From the NCBI RefSeq assembly GCF_004784475.1, contig NZ_SRRT01000002.1, forward strand, positions 496,001-560,000: a stretch of 64,000 nt of DNA, written 5' to 3'. The stretch comes from Streptomyces bauhiniae. GTDB lineage: Bacteria; Actinomycetota; Actinomycetes; Streptomycetales; Streptomycetaceae. Under the pieces are notes generated by a model, which was given only the letters and a program-made list of their open reading frames with translations, had not been told where the DNA came from and did not search any database. The translations under genes were made by a program, and so were the position numbers. Shown one piece after another: positions 34,534-42,402 of this stretch. Each line of letters starts with the position of its first letter. Positions within the stretch are counted from its first letter, which is position 1.

Positions 34534-35277
34534 GCGCGGGGACCGCGCGGGTCGGTGTGGTCGGCGGCGGGCAGATAGGCGCCGGGATCGCCGAGGTGTG
34601 CGCCCGGTCCGGGCTGGACACGGTGGTGTGCGAGGTGGACGCGATCGCGGCGCGCGCCGCACGGGACCGGGTCGTGGGGCGGGGCAAGCTGGAGCGTACG
34701 GCGGCCGATGACGCCCTGGACCGGCTGGTGTTCTCCGGCGACCTGACGGATCTCGCCGACCGGCAGCTCGTGGTGGAGGCCGTCGTCGAGAACCGGGACG
34801 CCAAGGCCGAGGTCTTCGCCGCCCTGGCCAAGATCGTGGAAGACCCGGCGGCCGCCCTCGCCGCGAACACCTCCTCGCTGCCCGTCATGCGGCTCGGCAT
34901 GGCGACCGCCCGCGCCGACCGGGTCGTGGGCCTGCACTTCTTCAACCCGGTGCCGGTGCTGCCGCTGGTCGAGGTGGTGACCTCGCTGCGGGCTTCGTGG
35001 TCAGCGCCCTGCTCATCCCGTACCTCCTGTCGGCGGTACGCATGGCGGAGTCCGGTTTCGCCACGGCCGCCGACATCGACGCCGGCATGGAACTCGGCTG
35101 CGCCCACCCTCTGGGCCCGCTCGAGCTCGCCGACCTGATCGGCCTGGACACGGTCGCCGCCATCGCGGAGTCCCTCTACGACGAGTTCCGCGAACCTCTC
35201 TACGCGCCCTCACCGCTGCTCCAGCGGATGGTGGAGGCGGGACTCCTGGGCCGCAAGACCGGCCGGGGGTTCCAGGG
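34530..35277 (+). pseudogene. Broken 3-hydroxyacyl-CoA dehydrogenase
   Basis: The frame starts with a Rossmann motif (RVGVVGGGQIGAGIAEVCA) and the catalytic-His region VGLHFFNPVPVLPLVEVVTS. Immediately after SLRA the frame is lost, and the normal protein resumes one frame over as GFVVSALLIPYLLSAVRMAE through GLLGRKTGRGF. About 38 residues between those parts are missing, so there is an estimated 113-base deletion that also shifts the frame. The C-terminal frame runs past the expected stop into unrelated sequence. The gene begins by a GTGA overlap with aceB, so it once shared the malate synthase operon. It cannot encode an intact enzyme. Confidence 0.85.
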
Positions 35278-35688
35278 GTGGGGGTCCCGGCGGCTCGCGG
35301 CACCGCTGAGGACCCGGAGTGGGCCGTCTCGGTTCATCGGCTGGGCGCGGCGGCCGGGATCAACGCCTACGACTACGCACCTCTGCTCGTCGGCGCGCTC
35401 TTCCATGTGCTCTTGCTGCTGGACCCGCTGGCCGCGCTGTTGATCGTCCAGGCCCGTCCCGGCGGACCGGTGCTCGCCGCCGCGGTCATGCTGGCCGACC
35501 TGATCGGCAACTGGAGCGTGGCCTGGTCGGCGGTCATGGCGCGTCCCTCGGCCTTCCTCCGCCCAGCAGGACTGCTGCCGATCACTCTCTTCGGTGTTTT
35601 CGTCCTGCTGACAGCGCTGCCGCTCCGCCGGGCGCTGGCGTGCAGCGGTGATGTCTCCGCTCCAGGGGCGCGTCAACCAGCCAGGTGA
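35278..35688 (+). CDS. Putative membrane protein, 136 residues
   Basis: This 136-residue protein has hydrophobic helices GALFHVLLLLDPLAALLIV, AAAVMLADLIGNWSVAWSAV and PAGLLPITLFGVFVLLTALP. The polar loops and charged tail suggest three TM segments. I do not recognise the family. The start (GTG at 35278) is uncertain because the N-terminus lies in the 3' remains of the hydroxyacyl-CoA dehydrogenase gene and no ribosome-binding site is seen. A true start could be missing with the deletion. Its end overlaps the ATP-grasp gene's end by 16 bases. Confidence 0.55.
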   Translation: MGVPAARGTAEDPEWAVSVHRLGAAAGINAYDYAPLLVGALFHVLLLLDPLAALLIVQARPGGPVLAAAVMLADLIGNWSVAWSAVMARPSAFLRPAGLLPITLFGVFVLLTALPLRRALACSGDVSAPGARQPAR

Positions 35689-36500
35689 GCATCCCCGAGG
35701 TGACGGCAGAACCGGCGGTCCCGCTCGGTCAGTGCCGTCCGTGGGCCGGCGGAGCGGAGGACGACGTCCAGGGCGCGGTCGGGGTCGGCGGCGTAGCAGT
35801 TGCTGAACCAGGCCATGTTGGCCTCGACCACGGCCCACTGGGTGCCGTGGTCCGTGGTCAGGAGGCCGATGTCCAGGACTACCGCGCTCGGGAGACTCTC
35901 GCCGCACGTGGACAGGAGGTCCTCCGTGAACTCGCGGGCGGCGGACTCGTGGCGGTGCTCCTCCAGGGGTTCGGCGTCCAGGCGGCCGAAGGTGGTGTAC
36001 TGCGAGCCGGTGCGGATCTCGCCGTCCAGGATGTAGAGGCGGAACTCCGCCGCCCAGGTCACGACGTCGCTGATCAGCACCGGGGCGTCAGGACCGGGCG
36101 GGAGGGCGGCGCCGGTCGCGTAGACGGCGGCCGGGAAGCTCTTCTCACTCGGGGGCTTCACGAAGGCCGGGTGGGACAGGCGGCGGGCCTCGTTCAGAGT
36201 CGACATGGCGATGTGTCGTCCCGTGTAGGCGTACGGCAGGGTCGCCAGCCAGTCGTCGGACGGTTCCAGGAGGGCGACCTCGAGGTCGTTCGCGACGCGG
36301 GACGCGAAGCCGGGGCCGCCGTAGTAGTGGGCGCCGCGCCTCACCGGGGCGGCGCCGCCGAGTACCTCCACGTCCATCCCTCGCCGCCGGGCGGATGCCG
36401 ACAGCAGCTCGGAGGTGGTGGTGTACTGCGGCGCCAGCGCCAGGAAACCTTGCTTCGTCACGATCACCGACGATGCCACCGACCCCGCCCGGTGGTCCAC
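35673..36500 (-). CDS. ATP-grasp domain protein (R2K-type)
   Basis: This 275-residue protein fits the small ATP-grasp R2K clade. Features are ALLEPSDDWLATLPYAYTGRH, then LSHPAFVKPPSEKSFPAAVY with the ATP-binding Lys. VVTWAAEFRLYILDGEIRT and VVLDIGLLTTDHGTQWAVVE carry the acidic metal-binding residues, and ANMAWFSNCY completes the site. Members ligate an amino acid to a carboxylate, often in peptide tailoring. The GTG at 36500 or at 36479 could start translation. It is followed by nothing on its strand until the terminator of the GH87 gene. Function is not known. Confidence 0.75.
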   Translation of the reverse strand: MDHRAGSVASSVIVTKQGFLALAPQYTTTSELLSASARRRGMDVEVLGGAAPVRRGAHYYGGPGFASRVANDLEVALLEPSDDWLATLPYAYTGRHIAMSTLNEARRLSHPAFVKPPSEKSFPAAVYATGAALPPGPDAPVLISDVVTWAAEFRLYILDGEIRTGSQYTTFGRLDAEPLEEHRHESAAREFTEDLLSTCGESLPSAVVLDIGLLTTDHGTQWAVVEANMAWFSNCYAADPDRALDVVLRSAGPRTALTERDRRFCRHLGDAHLAG

Positions 36501-36517
36501 CTACATATGCGCGAGCA

Positions 36518-36547
36518 GGCGGGCGAGGGAGCGCGCCCCCGCCCGCC
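36518..36547 (-). terminator. Terminator hairpin for the GH87-like gene
   Basis: A 12-bp stem with one mismatch (36518-36529 with 36536-36547) has a 6-base loop, 12 bases after the stop of the reverse glucanase gene. The stem is almost pure G:C. Confidence 0.65.
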
Positions 36548-36558
36548 AAGTTTTCGAG

Positions 36559-38910
36559 TCAGCCCGTGTACGCCTCCAGTTCCGAGAGCTGGGCCGCCGG
36601 CCAGCCCGTGTTGCCCGTGACGGTCACGCGGAGGTAGCGGGTCGCGGTCCCGGTCAGGGCGATGGTCGCCGTGTTGCCGCTCGACGGGTTGAAGGTGTAC
36701 CCCGCCGACGCCTTCAGCGTGGTGAAAGTCGAGTTGTCCGTGCTCCCCAGCACGCTGAGCGTCTGCGTGCGGGTGGCCCACGCCGCTGCCGGGGGCAGCT
36801 TGAGGACGACCCGCTTGACCGCCTTCGCGGCGCCGAGGTCGACGGTGACGGACTGCGGGAAGGCGTTGTTCGCGCTCTCCCAGTAGCTGTTCGCGTCACC
36901 GTCGACGGCCTTGCTCGCGGGGTAGACGTCGGTGTGGCTCGTCTCGGTGACCGGGCGGTTCTTGGCGAGGTTCACCGTCGGGTCGTCGGTCGGCGGGTCC
37001 GTCGGGGGATCGGTGGGCGGGTCGGTCGGCGGGGTGCCGCCGCCGGGCACGCCCCCGTTGGTCCACTGCGGGGCCGGCCAGGTACCGGTGCAGGCCGGCG
37101 GGTCGGCGTACCAGCCGCTGTTTCCGGTGCCGCGGGTGATGACGAACCCGGAGCCCACGCAGTTGTGGATGGGGTTGGACTGGGCGATGTGCGTGGCCGT
37201 GACGTTGGTGAACGAGGCGTTGCCGGGCGCCTGGATCTGGAGGGCGTAGGTGCCGGCGCCGTCGATCCGGACGTTCTCGAAGTGCAGCCCCTTCGTCGCG
37301 CCCTCGATGTTCATGATCGCGGCGTAGGAGCTGTCGAGGATCTCGGTGTCGGTGATGTTCACCGTGGCATCCAGGGGTTCGTTGAGCCCGCTGAACCACA
37401 CCGCGCCGACCCCGAACTGCCAGTTGTAGTCGTTGTTCCCGGCCCGGATCAGGGTATTGCGGGCCGCTGTCGTGGTACCGGAGACGGCCGTACCCTGACC
37501 GGAGTTGACACCGGGATACCGGTTGGCGACGTGCAGGCCGCCGCCGTTGGTGATGGTGTCGGCCATCACGTTGTCGGAGATGGTGATGTCCTTGCCGCCA
37601 TACGTGACGATGTTGTTGGCGAGGATGGGCAGGACCACCGTGTTGTAGGTGAACTTGTTCTTGACGTTCGGAAGGTTCTCCGCCCACATGGCGAGTCCGT
37701 CGTCACCCGTGTTGCGGACGAACGTGTTGGTCACCGTGGAGTTGGTGACGCCCATGTGGAAGTTCACGCCGTCCGCGGTCTGGTCCAGGATGCGGCTGTT
37801 CTTGATGGTGAAGTTGTCCATGGGGCCGTCCATCCAGGCCCCGCATTTAGTGTGCTGCAGCCACACGTTGTCGACGGTGGAGTTGGACAGCGCGCCCCCG
37901 ATGGCGTTGACCTGGTCTTCGTCCACACGCTCGCGGATGTCCCCGAGGATGGCGAAGTCCTTGAGCGTGACGTTCTTGCTGCCGCCCTGATTGGCGTACT
38001 TGCCGTACACGCCCACGGCCTTCGCCCGGTTCACCGGGTCACGGCCGGTGAGGACGCTGTACCAGGGGCCCGCGCCGGCCAGGGTCACCTGGTCGACCAC
38101 TATGTGGTCCCGCACCTGGAAAGTGCCCTGGGGTATGTAGACCGCTTTGCCCTGCGCCTTCCCCGCGTCGACCGCCGCCTGGATCTTGGCGGTGGAGTCG
38201 GCCGCGCCGGTCGGGTCGGCGCCGAAGTCGCTCACCACGTCCAGCGCGCCGGACGGCTTGCCGATGGGCGCGCCCACCTGCTCGAAGTCGGCGAGGTCGA
38301 TGGTGAAGGTCGGTGAGGCGCTGGTGGACGACACCTGGAGGCGCACCTTGGTCCCGGCCGGCAGGGTCGAGCCGAGCAGAGTGCGGGTCTCGTCGTAGAA
38401 GTGGTGGGGGTTGGAGTCGCCGGGGTTGTTGTTGAAGGGATAACCCCCGTAGTACCAGCCGTACTTGGAGGTCACCGGGACGGACTTGAGCTGGTTGCCG
38501 TTCACCTTCACATCGAGGCTCGCGTCGCGTCCGGTGCCGGCCGCGTTGTCGGGCAGCGAGTAGCGGAACGACATCGCGTTGGCCGGCGCGGTCAGGGTGA
38601 ACTCGACGTACTCGCCCGGCGCGTCCAGGGTCACCGCCTGCCGTCCGGACGCCTCGGAGGGGAGGTGGCCGTAGAGGCGGTCCGGGCCGATGAGGGTGCC
38701 GTTGGTCGCGGCGTACTCGGCCTCCTGTTCCTTGAACGGGACGGTCGCGCCCCGGCCGGATTTGCCGACCGGGGACGGCGCGGGCACGCCGGCCGCGTGG
38801 GCCTCGGGCGCGAGGGCCACGGCGACGAGCGTGCCGGCCGCGGCCAGCGCCATGGACACGGTCGCCGCCAGGGTCCGGCGCAGGGATCTGCCGTTGGGGG
38901 GTGCAGTCAT
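36559..38910 (-). CDS. Secreted GH87-like alpha-1,3-glucanase with discoidin domain
   Basis: This 783-residue exported enzyme has a signal peptide (about residues 1-39, ending EAHAAG). A CBM35/6-like N-terminal domain follows (FKEQEAEYAATNGTLIG). Then comes a large right-handed beta-helix with VVSDFGADPTGAADSTAKI. The segment FVRNTGDDGLAMWAE holds the paired Asp of GH87 catalytic sites. A linker of PPTD repeats (near residues 636-650) leads to a C-terminal F5/8-type discoidin domain (TVNLAKNRPVTETSH). GH87 enzymes hydrolyse alpha-1,3-glucan in fungal walls. Family assignment is by motif recall; a PL-type pectinase is the main alternative. The ATG has a weak GAGG site. Confidence 0.8.
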   Translation of the reverse strand: MTAPPNGRSLRRTLAATVSMALAAAGTLVAVALAPEAHAAGVPAPSPVGKSGRGATVPFKEQEAEYAATNGTLIGPDRLYGHLPSEASGRQAVTLDAPGEYVEFTLTAPANAMSFRYSLPDNAAGTGRDASLDVKVNGNQLKSVPVTSKYGWYYGGYPFNNNPGDSNPHHFYDETRTLLGSTLPAGTKVRLQVSSTSASPTFTIDLADFEQVGAPIGKPSGALDVVSDFGADPTGAADSTAKIQAAVDAGKAQGKAVYIPQGTFQVRDHIVVDQVTLAGAGPWYSVLTGRDPVNRAKAVGVYGKYANQGGSKNVTLKDFAILGDIRERVDEDQVNAIGGALSNSTVDNVWLQHTKCGAWMDGPMDNFTIKNSRILDQTADGVNFHMGVTNSTVTNTFVRNTGDDGLAMWAENLPNVKNKFTYNTVVLPILANNIVTYGGKDITISDNVMADTITNGGGLHVANRYPGVNSGQGTAVSGTTTAARNTLIRAGNNDYNWQFGVGAVWFSGLNEPLDATVNITDTEILDSSYAAIMNIEGATKGLHFENVRIDGAGTYALQIQAPGNASFTNVTATHIAQSNPIHNCVGSGFVITRGTGNSGWYADPPACTGTWPAPQWTNGGVPGGGTPPTDPPTDPPTDPPTDDPTVNLAKNRPVTETSHTDVYPASKAVDGDANSYWESANNAFPQSVTVDLGAAKAVKRVVLKLPPAAAWATRTQTLSVLGSTDNSTFTTLKASAGYTFNPSSGNTATIALTGTATRYLRVTVTGNTGWPAAQLSELEAYTG

Positions 38911-39139
38911 GGGTGTGCGTCCTCAGGGCTCGTGGGGTGAGCGGACGCAAGAAAGCTAGGAGCGTACGGAAATGAAGTCCATGAAGCTGCGCAAGGTTGT
39001 TACAGGAGGACGCAGATTCTCGACTATCCACAGGCCGCCTACGCCGTTGATCCACATGGCAGGATTGCCGAGCCGCGCGGAACTCACGGTCTTCGCGCCG
39101 CTCAAGAGCCTCTTTGGAAGAAAACGGCTGGGTCCAGGC

Positions 39140-39559
39140 ATGACTGCTGAGTGGTACGTCCTCATCGAAGAGGACACACGGGTGACGGAGTACGTCGACG
39201 GCACCGAACTGAAGCTGCACCGCTGGATGCTGACGGGCACCCATCACATCGAGGGCGGCGAGGCGCAGGCCCGCGCGGCCGCCGAGGACGCGGCTCTGCA
39301 CTGCATACCTGACACCATCGCCCGGCACGCCAAGCCGGGGGACGAGCCGGCCCGGCACGTCCTGCTCGCTCAGGACGGAGCCTGGGTGGCGATCGTCCGG
39401 CAGCGCCACCGCGAGGCCCGGATACGCGTGACGACGGCCCGGCTCATGCACTCCCACGAGGAGAAGGAAGCGCCGCCGAAGACCCTCAAGGAGTCCCTCC
39501 GGGGCGCCCTTCAGGCCCCGCCGCCCCTCCCGAAGCCGTGGGCGCCGCCCCAAGCCTGA
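39140..39559 (+). CDS. Hypothetical protein, 139 residues
   Basis: This 139-residue protein starts MTAEWYVLIEEDTRVTEYVD, with strand-like segments and KLHRWMLTGTHHIEGG, then DEPARHVLLAQDGAWVAIVR. A basic, Pro-rich tail ends the protein. No signal peptide or TM helix is seen. I do not recognise the family. The ATG at 39140 was chosen because the upstream in-frame stretch is low-complexity; no strong site precedes it. It converges with the LysR gene after 13 bases. Confidence 0.6.
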   Translation: MTAEWYVLIEEDTRVTEYVDGTELKLHRWMLTGTHHIEGGEAQARAAAEDAALHCIPDTIARHAKPGDEPARHVLLAQDGAWVAIVRQRHREARIRVTTARLMHSHEEKEAPPKTLKESLRGALQAPPPLPKPWAPPQA

Positions 39560-39572
39560 CGACGAGGGCTGA

Positions 39573-40490
39573 TCACCCGGCCATGCGCCGTGTGATCAGC
39601 TCCAGCAGCCGCAGGACCGCCGCGTCCGCATCCGGGCGGTGGATGGCGACCAGGGTGGTCTCCAGGTACGGCGACCGCTCCGCGAAGGGCACGAAGGCGA
39701 CCTCGGCGACGTGGAAGTCGCGCAGCCGCTCGGGCAGGAGGCTGACGCACAGCCCGGACGCGACATAACTGAACAGGCCGGTCAGGTCGTCCGAGACGGC
39801 GCGGCTGCGCGGGGTGAAGCCCGCCTCCCGGCAGGCGAGCTGGACCTGATGGGCGAGGGTCGGCAGCGCGGTGGGGTCCGGGAGGACGAAGTCCTCGTCG
39901 CGCAGGTCGCCCAGCCCGATCGCCTCGGCACCGGCCAGCGGATGGTGGCGCGGCACCGCCGCCGCGATGCGCTCCACCGCGAAGTCGAGGCTGACGAGGT
40001 CGGCCGACAGCGGAGCGGGGTCGCGCAGGAAGGCCAGATCGAGCGTGCCGTTGCGGATCATCTCGGCCAGGGCAACCGCCGAGTCCTGATGCAGATGCAC
40101 CCGCAGGCCGGGGAGTTCCTCCGCCGCTGCCCGGAGCAGCCCGGGCAGATAATGGTGGCTGAGGATGCTCACGTACCCCACCCGGACATCGCCCTCCAGC
40201 CCGGCGGCGACGCGGCGGGCCCGTTCGATGGCCGCGGACTGGGAGTCGAGGAGGCGTTGCGCGTCCACGGCGAAGACCTCGCCCGCCGCCGTCAGCGTGG
40301 CTCCGCCGGGGCCGCGGTCGAAGAGGCGTACTCCCAGGCCGCGTTCGAGGCGCTGGATCGACTGGCTGAGGGGTGGCTGGCTCATGCCGAGGCGCTCGGC
40401 CGCGCGCCCGAAGTGCCGTTCGTCGGCCACCACGAGGAACTGTTCCAGCAGCCTTCTGGTGAGCTGAATATCCTCAAGCATATTGCTCAT
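39573..40490 (-). CDS. LysR-family transcriptional regulator
   Basis: This 305-residue regulator has the LysR HTH (about residues 15-60): VADERHFGRAAERLGMSQPP, then LSQSIQRLERGLGVRLFDRG. The C-terminal periplasmic-binding-like effector domain has VRVGYVSILSHHYLPGLL and LDLAFLRDPAP. The ATG at 40490 lies six bases after a TATGCT -10-like element, so the mRNA may be leaderless. It is divergent from the acetoacetate-decarboxylase-type gene, and its usual role would be to activate that operon in response to a pathway intermediate. The effector is unknown. Confidence 0.86.
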   Translation of the reverse strand: MSNMLEDIQLTRRLLEQFLVVADERHFGRAAERLGMSQPPLSQSIQRLERGLGVRLFDRGPGGATLTAAGEVFAVDAQRLLDSQSAAIERARRVAAGLEGDVRVGYVSILSHHYLPGLLRAAAEELPGLRVHLHQDSAVALAEMIRNGTLDLAFLRDPAPLSADLVSLDFAVERIAAAVPRHHPLAGAEAIGLGDLRDEDFVLPDPTALPTLAHQVQLACREAGFTPRSRAVSDDLTGLFSYVASGLCVSLLPERLRDFHVAEVAFVPFAERSPYLETTLVAIHRPDADAAVLRLLELITRRMAG

Positions 40491-40503
40491 GACCACAGCA
40501 TAT
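40478..40503. promoter_or_regulatory. LysR operator and leaderless -10 region
   Basis: AGCATAT occurs twice on the plus strand, 40478-40484 and 40497-40503, about two helical turns apart. The minus-strand TATGCT (40497-40502) precedes the LysR ATG by six bases. A LysR dimer could bind both copies and autoregulate. Confidence 0.45.
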
Positions 40504-40605
40504 ATTGGACGGACAGGGGTGCCGAGGTGTCCACTGGAACGTGAGCGTCACCGGAAAAGAGTGTCGCCCTTCCCCCCACGGCCCTCTCTCCTCTGGAGGC
40601 CCCTC

Positions 40606-41343
40606 ATGCGCAAGCAGGATGTCGCCCGGCTGTTCACCACCCCGGTGGACTCCCCGGCCTACGCCCCCACCCGGTACCGCTTCACCGACCGCGAGTACCT
40701 CAACATCTACTACCGCACCGACCCCGAGGCCCTGCGCCGCCTGGTCCCCGAGCCGCTGACGGTCACCGACCCGGTCGTCCGCTTCGAGATGATGCGGATG
40801 CCCGACACCACCGGGCTCGGGGACTACACCGAGGCCGGGCAGCTCATCGCCGTCGAGCACGAAGGTGAGAAGGGCGAGTTCAACCTCGCCATGTACGTGG
40901 ACAGCGTGCCGGCGATCTCCAGCGGCCGCGAGTACAGCGCGTACCCGAAGAAGGGCGGCTCCCCCACCCTGTACGTCGACTCCGACACCCTGGTGGGCAC
41001 GCTCGACTACGGCACCCTGCGCGTGGCGACCGCCACCATGGGCTACAAGCACCACGCGCTGGACCCGGACGAGGCCCTGGCGGAGATCGGCACCCCCACC
41101 TTCATGGTCAAGACGGTCCCGCACTACGACGGCACCCCGCGCATCTGCGAGCTGGTCCGCACCCGGATCACCGACGTCACCGTGCAGAGCGCCTTCACCG
41201 CCCCGGCCCGGCTGGAGCTGTTCGCCCACGTCAACGCGCCGCTCGCCGACCTGCCGGTGCTGGAGATCGTCCGGGCCAGCCACATCGTCACCGACCTGAC
41301 CCTCGCCCCCGTCGAGCCGGTCTTCGACTACCTCGCCGCCTGA
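40606..41343 (+). CDS. Acetoacetate decarboxylase-family protein
   Basis: This 245-residue protein is close to clostridial acetoacetate decarboxylase in length and layout. The active-site segment YSAYPKKGGSP has Lys115 and Lys116 at the same positions as the Schiff-base Lys and its neighbour in the clostridial enzyme. VDSDTLVGTLDYGTLRVAT follows. A beta-keto acid decarboxylase activity is therefore plausible, but many members have other substrates. The ATG has a CTGGAGG-like site upstream. It is the first gene of a likely three-gene operon with a hydroxyacyl dehydrogenase and a CoA-transferase, divergent from LysR. Confidence 0.85.
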   Translation: MRKQDVARLFTTPVDSPAYAPTRYRFTDREYLNIYYRTDPEALRRLVPEPLTVTDPVVRFEMMRMPDTTGLGDYTEAGQLIAVEHEGEKGEFNLAMYVDSVPAISSGREYSAYPKKGGSPTLYVDSDTLVGTLDYGTLRVATATMGYKHHALDPDEALAEIGTPTFMVKTVPHYDGTPRICELVRTRITDVTVQSAFTAPARLELFAHVNAPLADLPVLEIVRASHIVTDLTLAPVEPVFDYLAA

Positions 41344-41391
41344 GCGCACCCGATCGAGAAGCACCGAGCAGCATCGAGAAAGCACAGAACC

Positions 41392-42369
41392 ATGACCTCT
41401 CCCACCGAGCCCGTCCTGACCTCCTACCGGCGTGCCGCGATCATCGGCGGCGGCGTGATCGGGGTCTCCTGGGCCGGCCTCTTCCTGGCCCGCGGCATCG
41501 ACGTGGTGATCAGCGACCCGCGCGCGGACATCGAGGACCTCGTCCGCACGGGCCTCGCCGAGATCACCCCGGCCCTGGCCGAGCTGGGCCTGCCGACGGA
41601 GAACCTCACCGACGGCCTCTCCTTCGAGGCCGACCTCGCCACCGCCGTCGCGCAGGCCGACGTGGTCCAGGAGAACGGCCCCGAGCGGCTGGAGCTGAAG
41701 CAGGAGATCTGGCGGACGATCGAGGACGCGGCCCCCGCGCACGCGCTGCTGGCCACGTCGACCTCCGGCATCCCGGCCTCAGCCATCGCCACCGCGCTGC
41801 GCGAGCCCGAGCGGCTCGTCGTGGGCCACCCCTTCAACCCGCCGCACCTGGTGCCGCTGGTGGAGATCGTGCCGGGCGAGAAGACGTCCGCGGAGACGGT
41901 CGAGCGGGCCAGGGCGTTCTACGCCGCGCTCGGCAAGAAGCCGCAGGTGCTGCGCAAGGAGGTGCCGGGCTTCGTCGCCAACCGTCTCCAGTCCGCGCTG
42001 TTCCGCGAGTGCGTGCACCTCGTCGCCGAGGGCGTGGTGACCGAGGCGGAGCTGGACGAGATCGTCACCTCCTCGATCGGGCTGCGCTGGGCGGTCGCCG
42101 GTCCGTTCCGCACCTTCCATCTGGGCGGGGGCCCCGGCGGGCTCCCCCACTTCATCGAGCACCTGGGCCGCGCGATGGAGGACAGCATGTGGCCGGCCCT
42201 GGGCAACCCCACCTTCGACGAGGCCACCGTCACCACGCTCGTCGAGCAGGCCGACGACGCCTTCGGCCGGGGCACCGTCGAGGAGCTGGCCGCCGAGCGC
42301 GACCGCGCGCAGATCACGCTGATGCGCGCCCTCGGCGAGACACCCGGCTCCGGCTGCGCGCACGCCTGA
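41392..42369 (+). CDS. 3-hydroxyacyl-CoA dehydrogenase-type NAD enzyme
   Basis: This 325-residue NAD-dependent dehydrogenase has a Rossmann motif AAIIGGGVIGVSWAGLFLA and the catalytic-His segment VVGHPFNPPHLVPLVEIVPG. KEVPGFVANRLQSALFRE starts the helical dimerisation domain. The subfamily includes carnitine dehydrogenase and L-gulonate 3-dehydrogenase, which act on free 3-hydroxy acids, besides true acyl-CoA enzymes. The preceding gene ends 48 bases before the ATG and the next starts 33 bases after the stop. Its location suggests oxidation of a 3-hydroxy acid to the beta-keto acid that the decarboxylase consumes. Confidence 0.85.
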   Translation: MTSPTEPVLTSYRRAAIIGGGVIGVSWAGLFLARGIDVVISDPRADIEDLVRTGLAEITPALAELGLPTENLTDGLSFEADLATAVAQADVVQENGPERLELKQEIWRTIEDAAPAHALLATSTSGIPASAIATALREPERLVVGHPFNPPHLVPLVEIVPGEKTSAETVERARAFYAALGKKPQVLRKEVPGFVANRLQSALFRECVHLVAEGVVTEAELDEIVTSSIGLRWAVAGPFRTFHLGGGPGGLPHFIEHLGRAMEDSMWPALGNPTFDEATVTTLVEQADDAFGRGTVEELAAERDRAQITLMRALGETPGSGCAHA

Positions 42370-42402
42370 TCCCCCGATAACGTACATAAGAGGCGAAGAA
42401 AC

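Noticed and set aside
37017..37040. Short repeats in the glucanase gene that could look like a CRISPR or tandem array
   Set aside because: They encode the PPTD linker inside a coding sequence and have no spacers.
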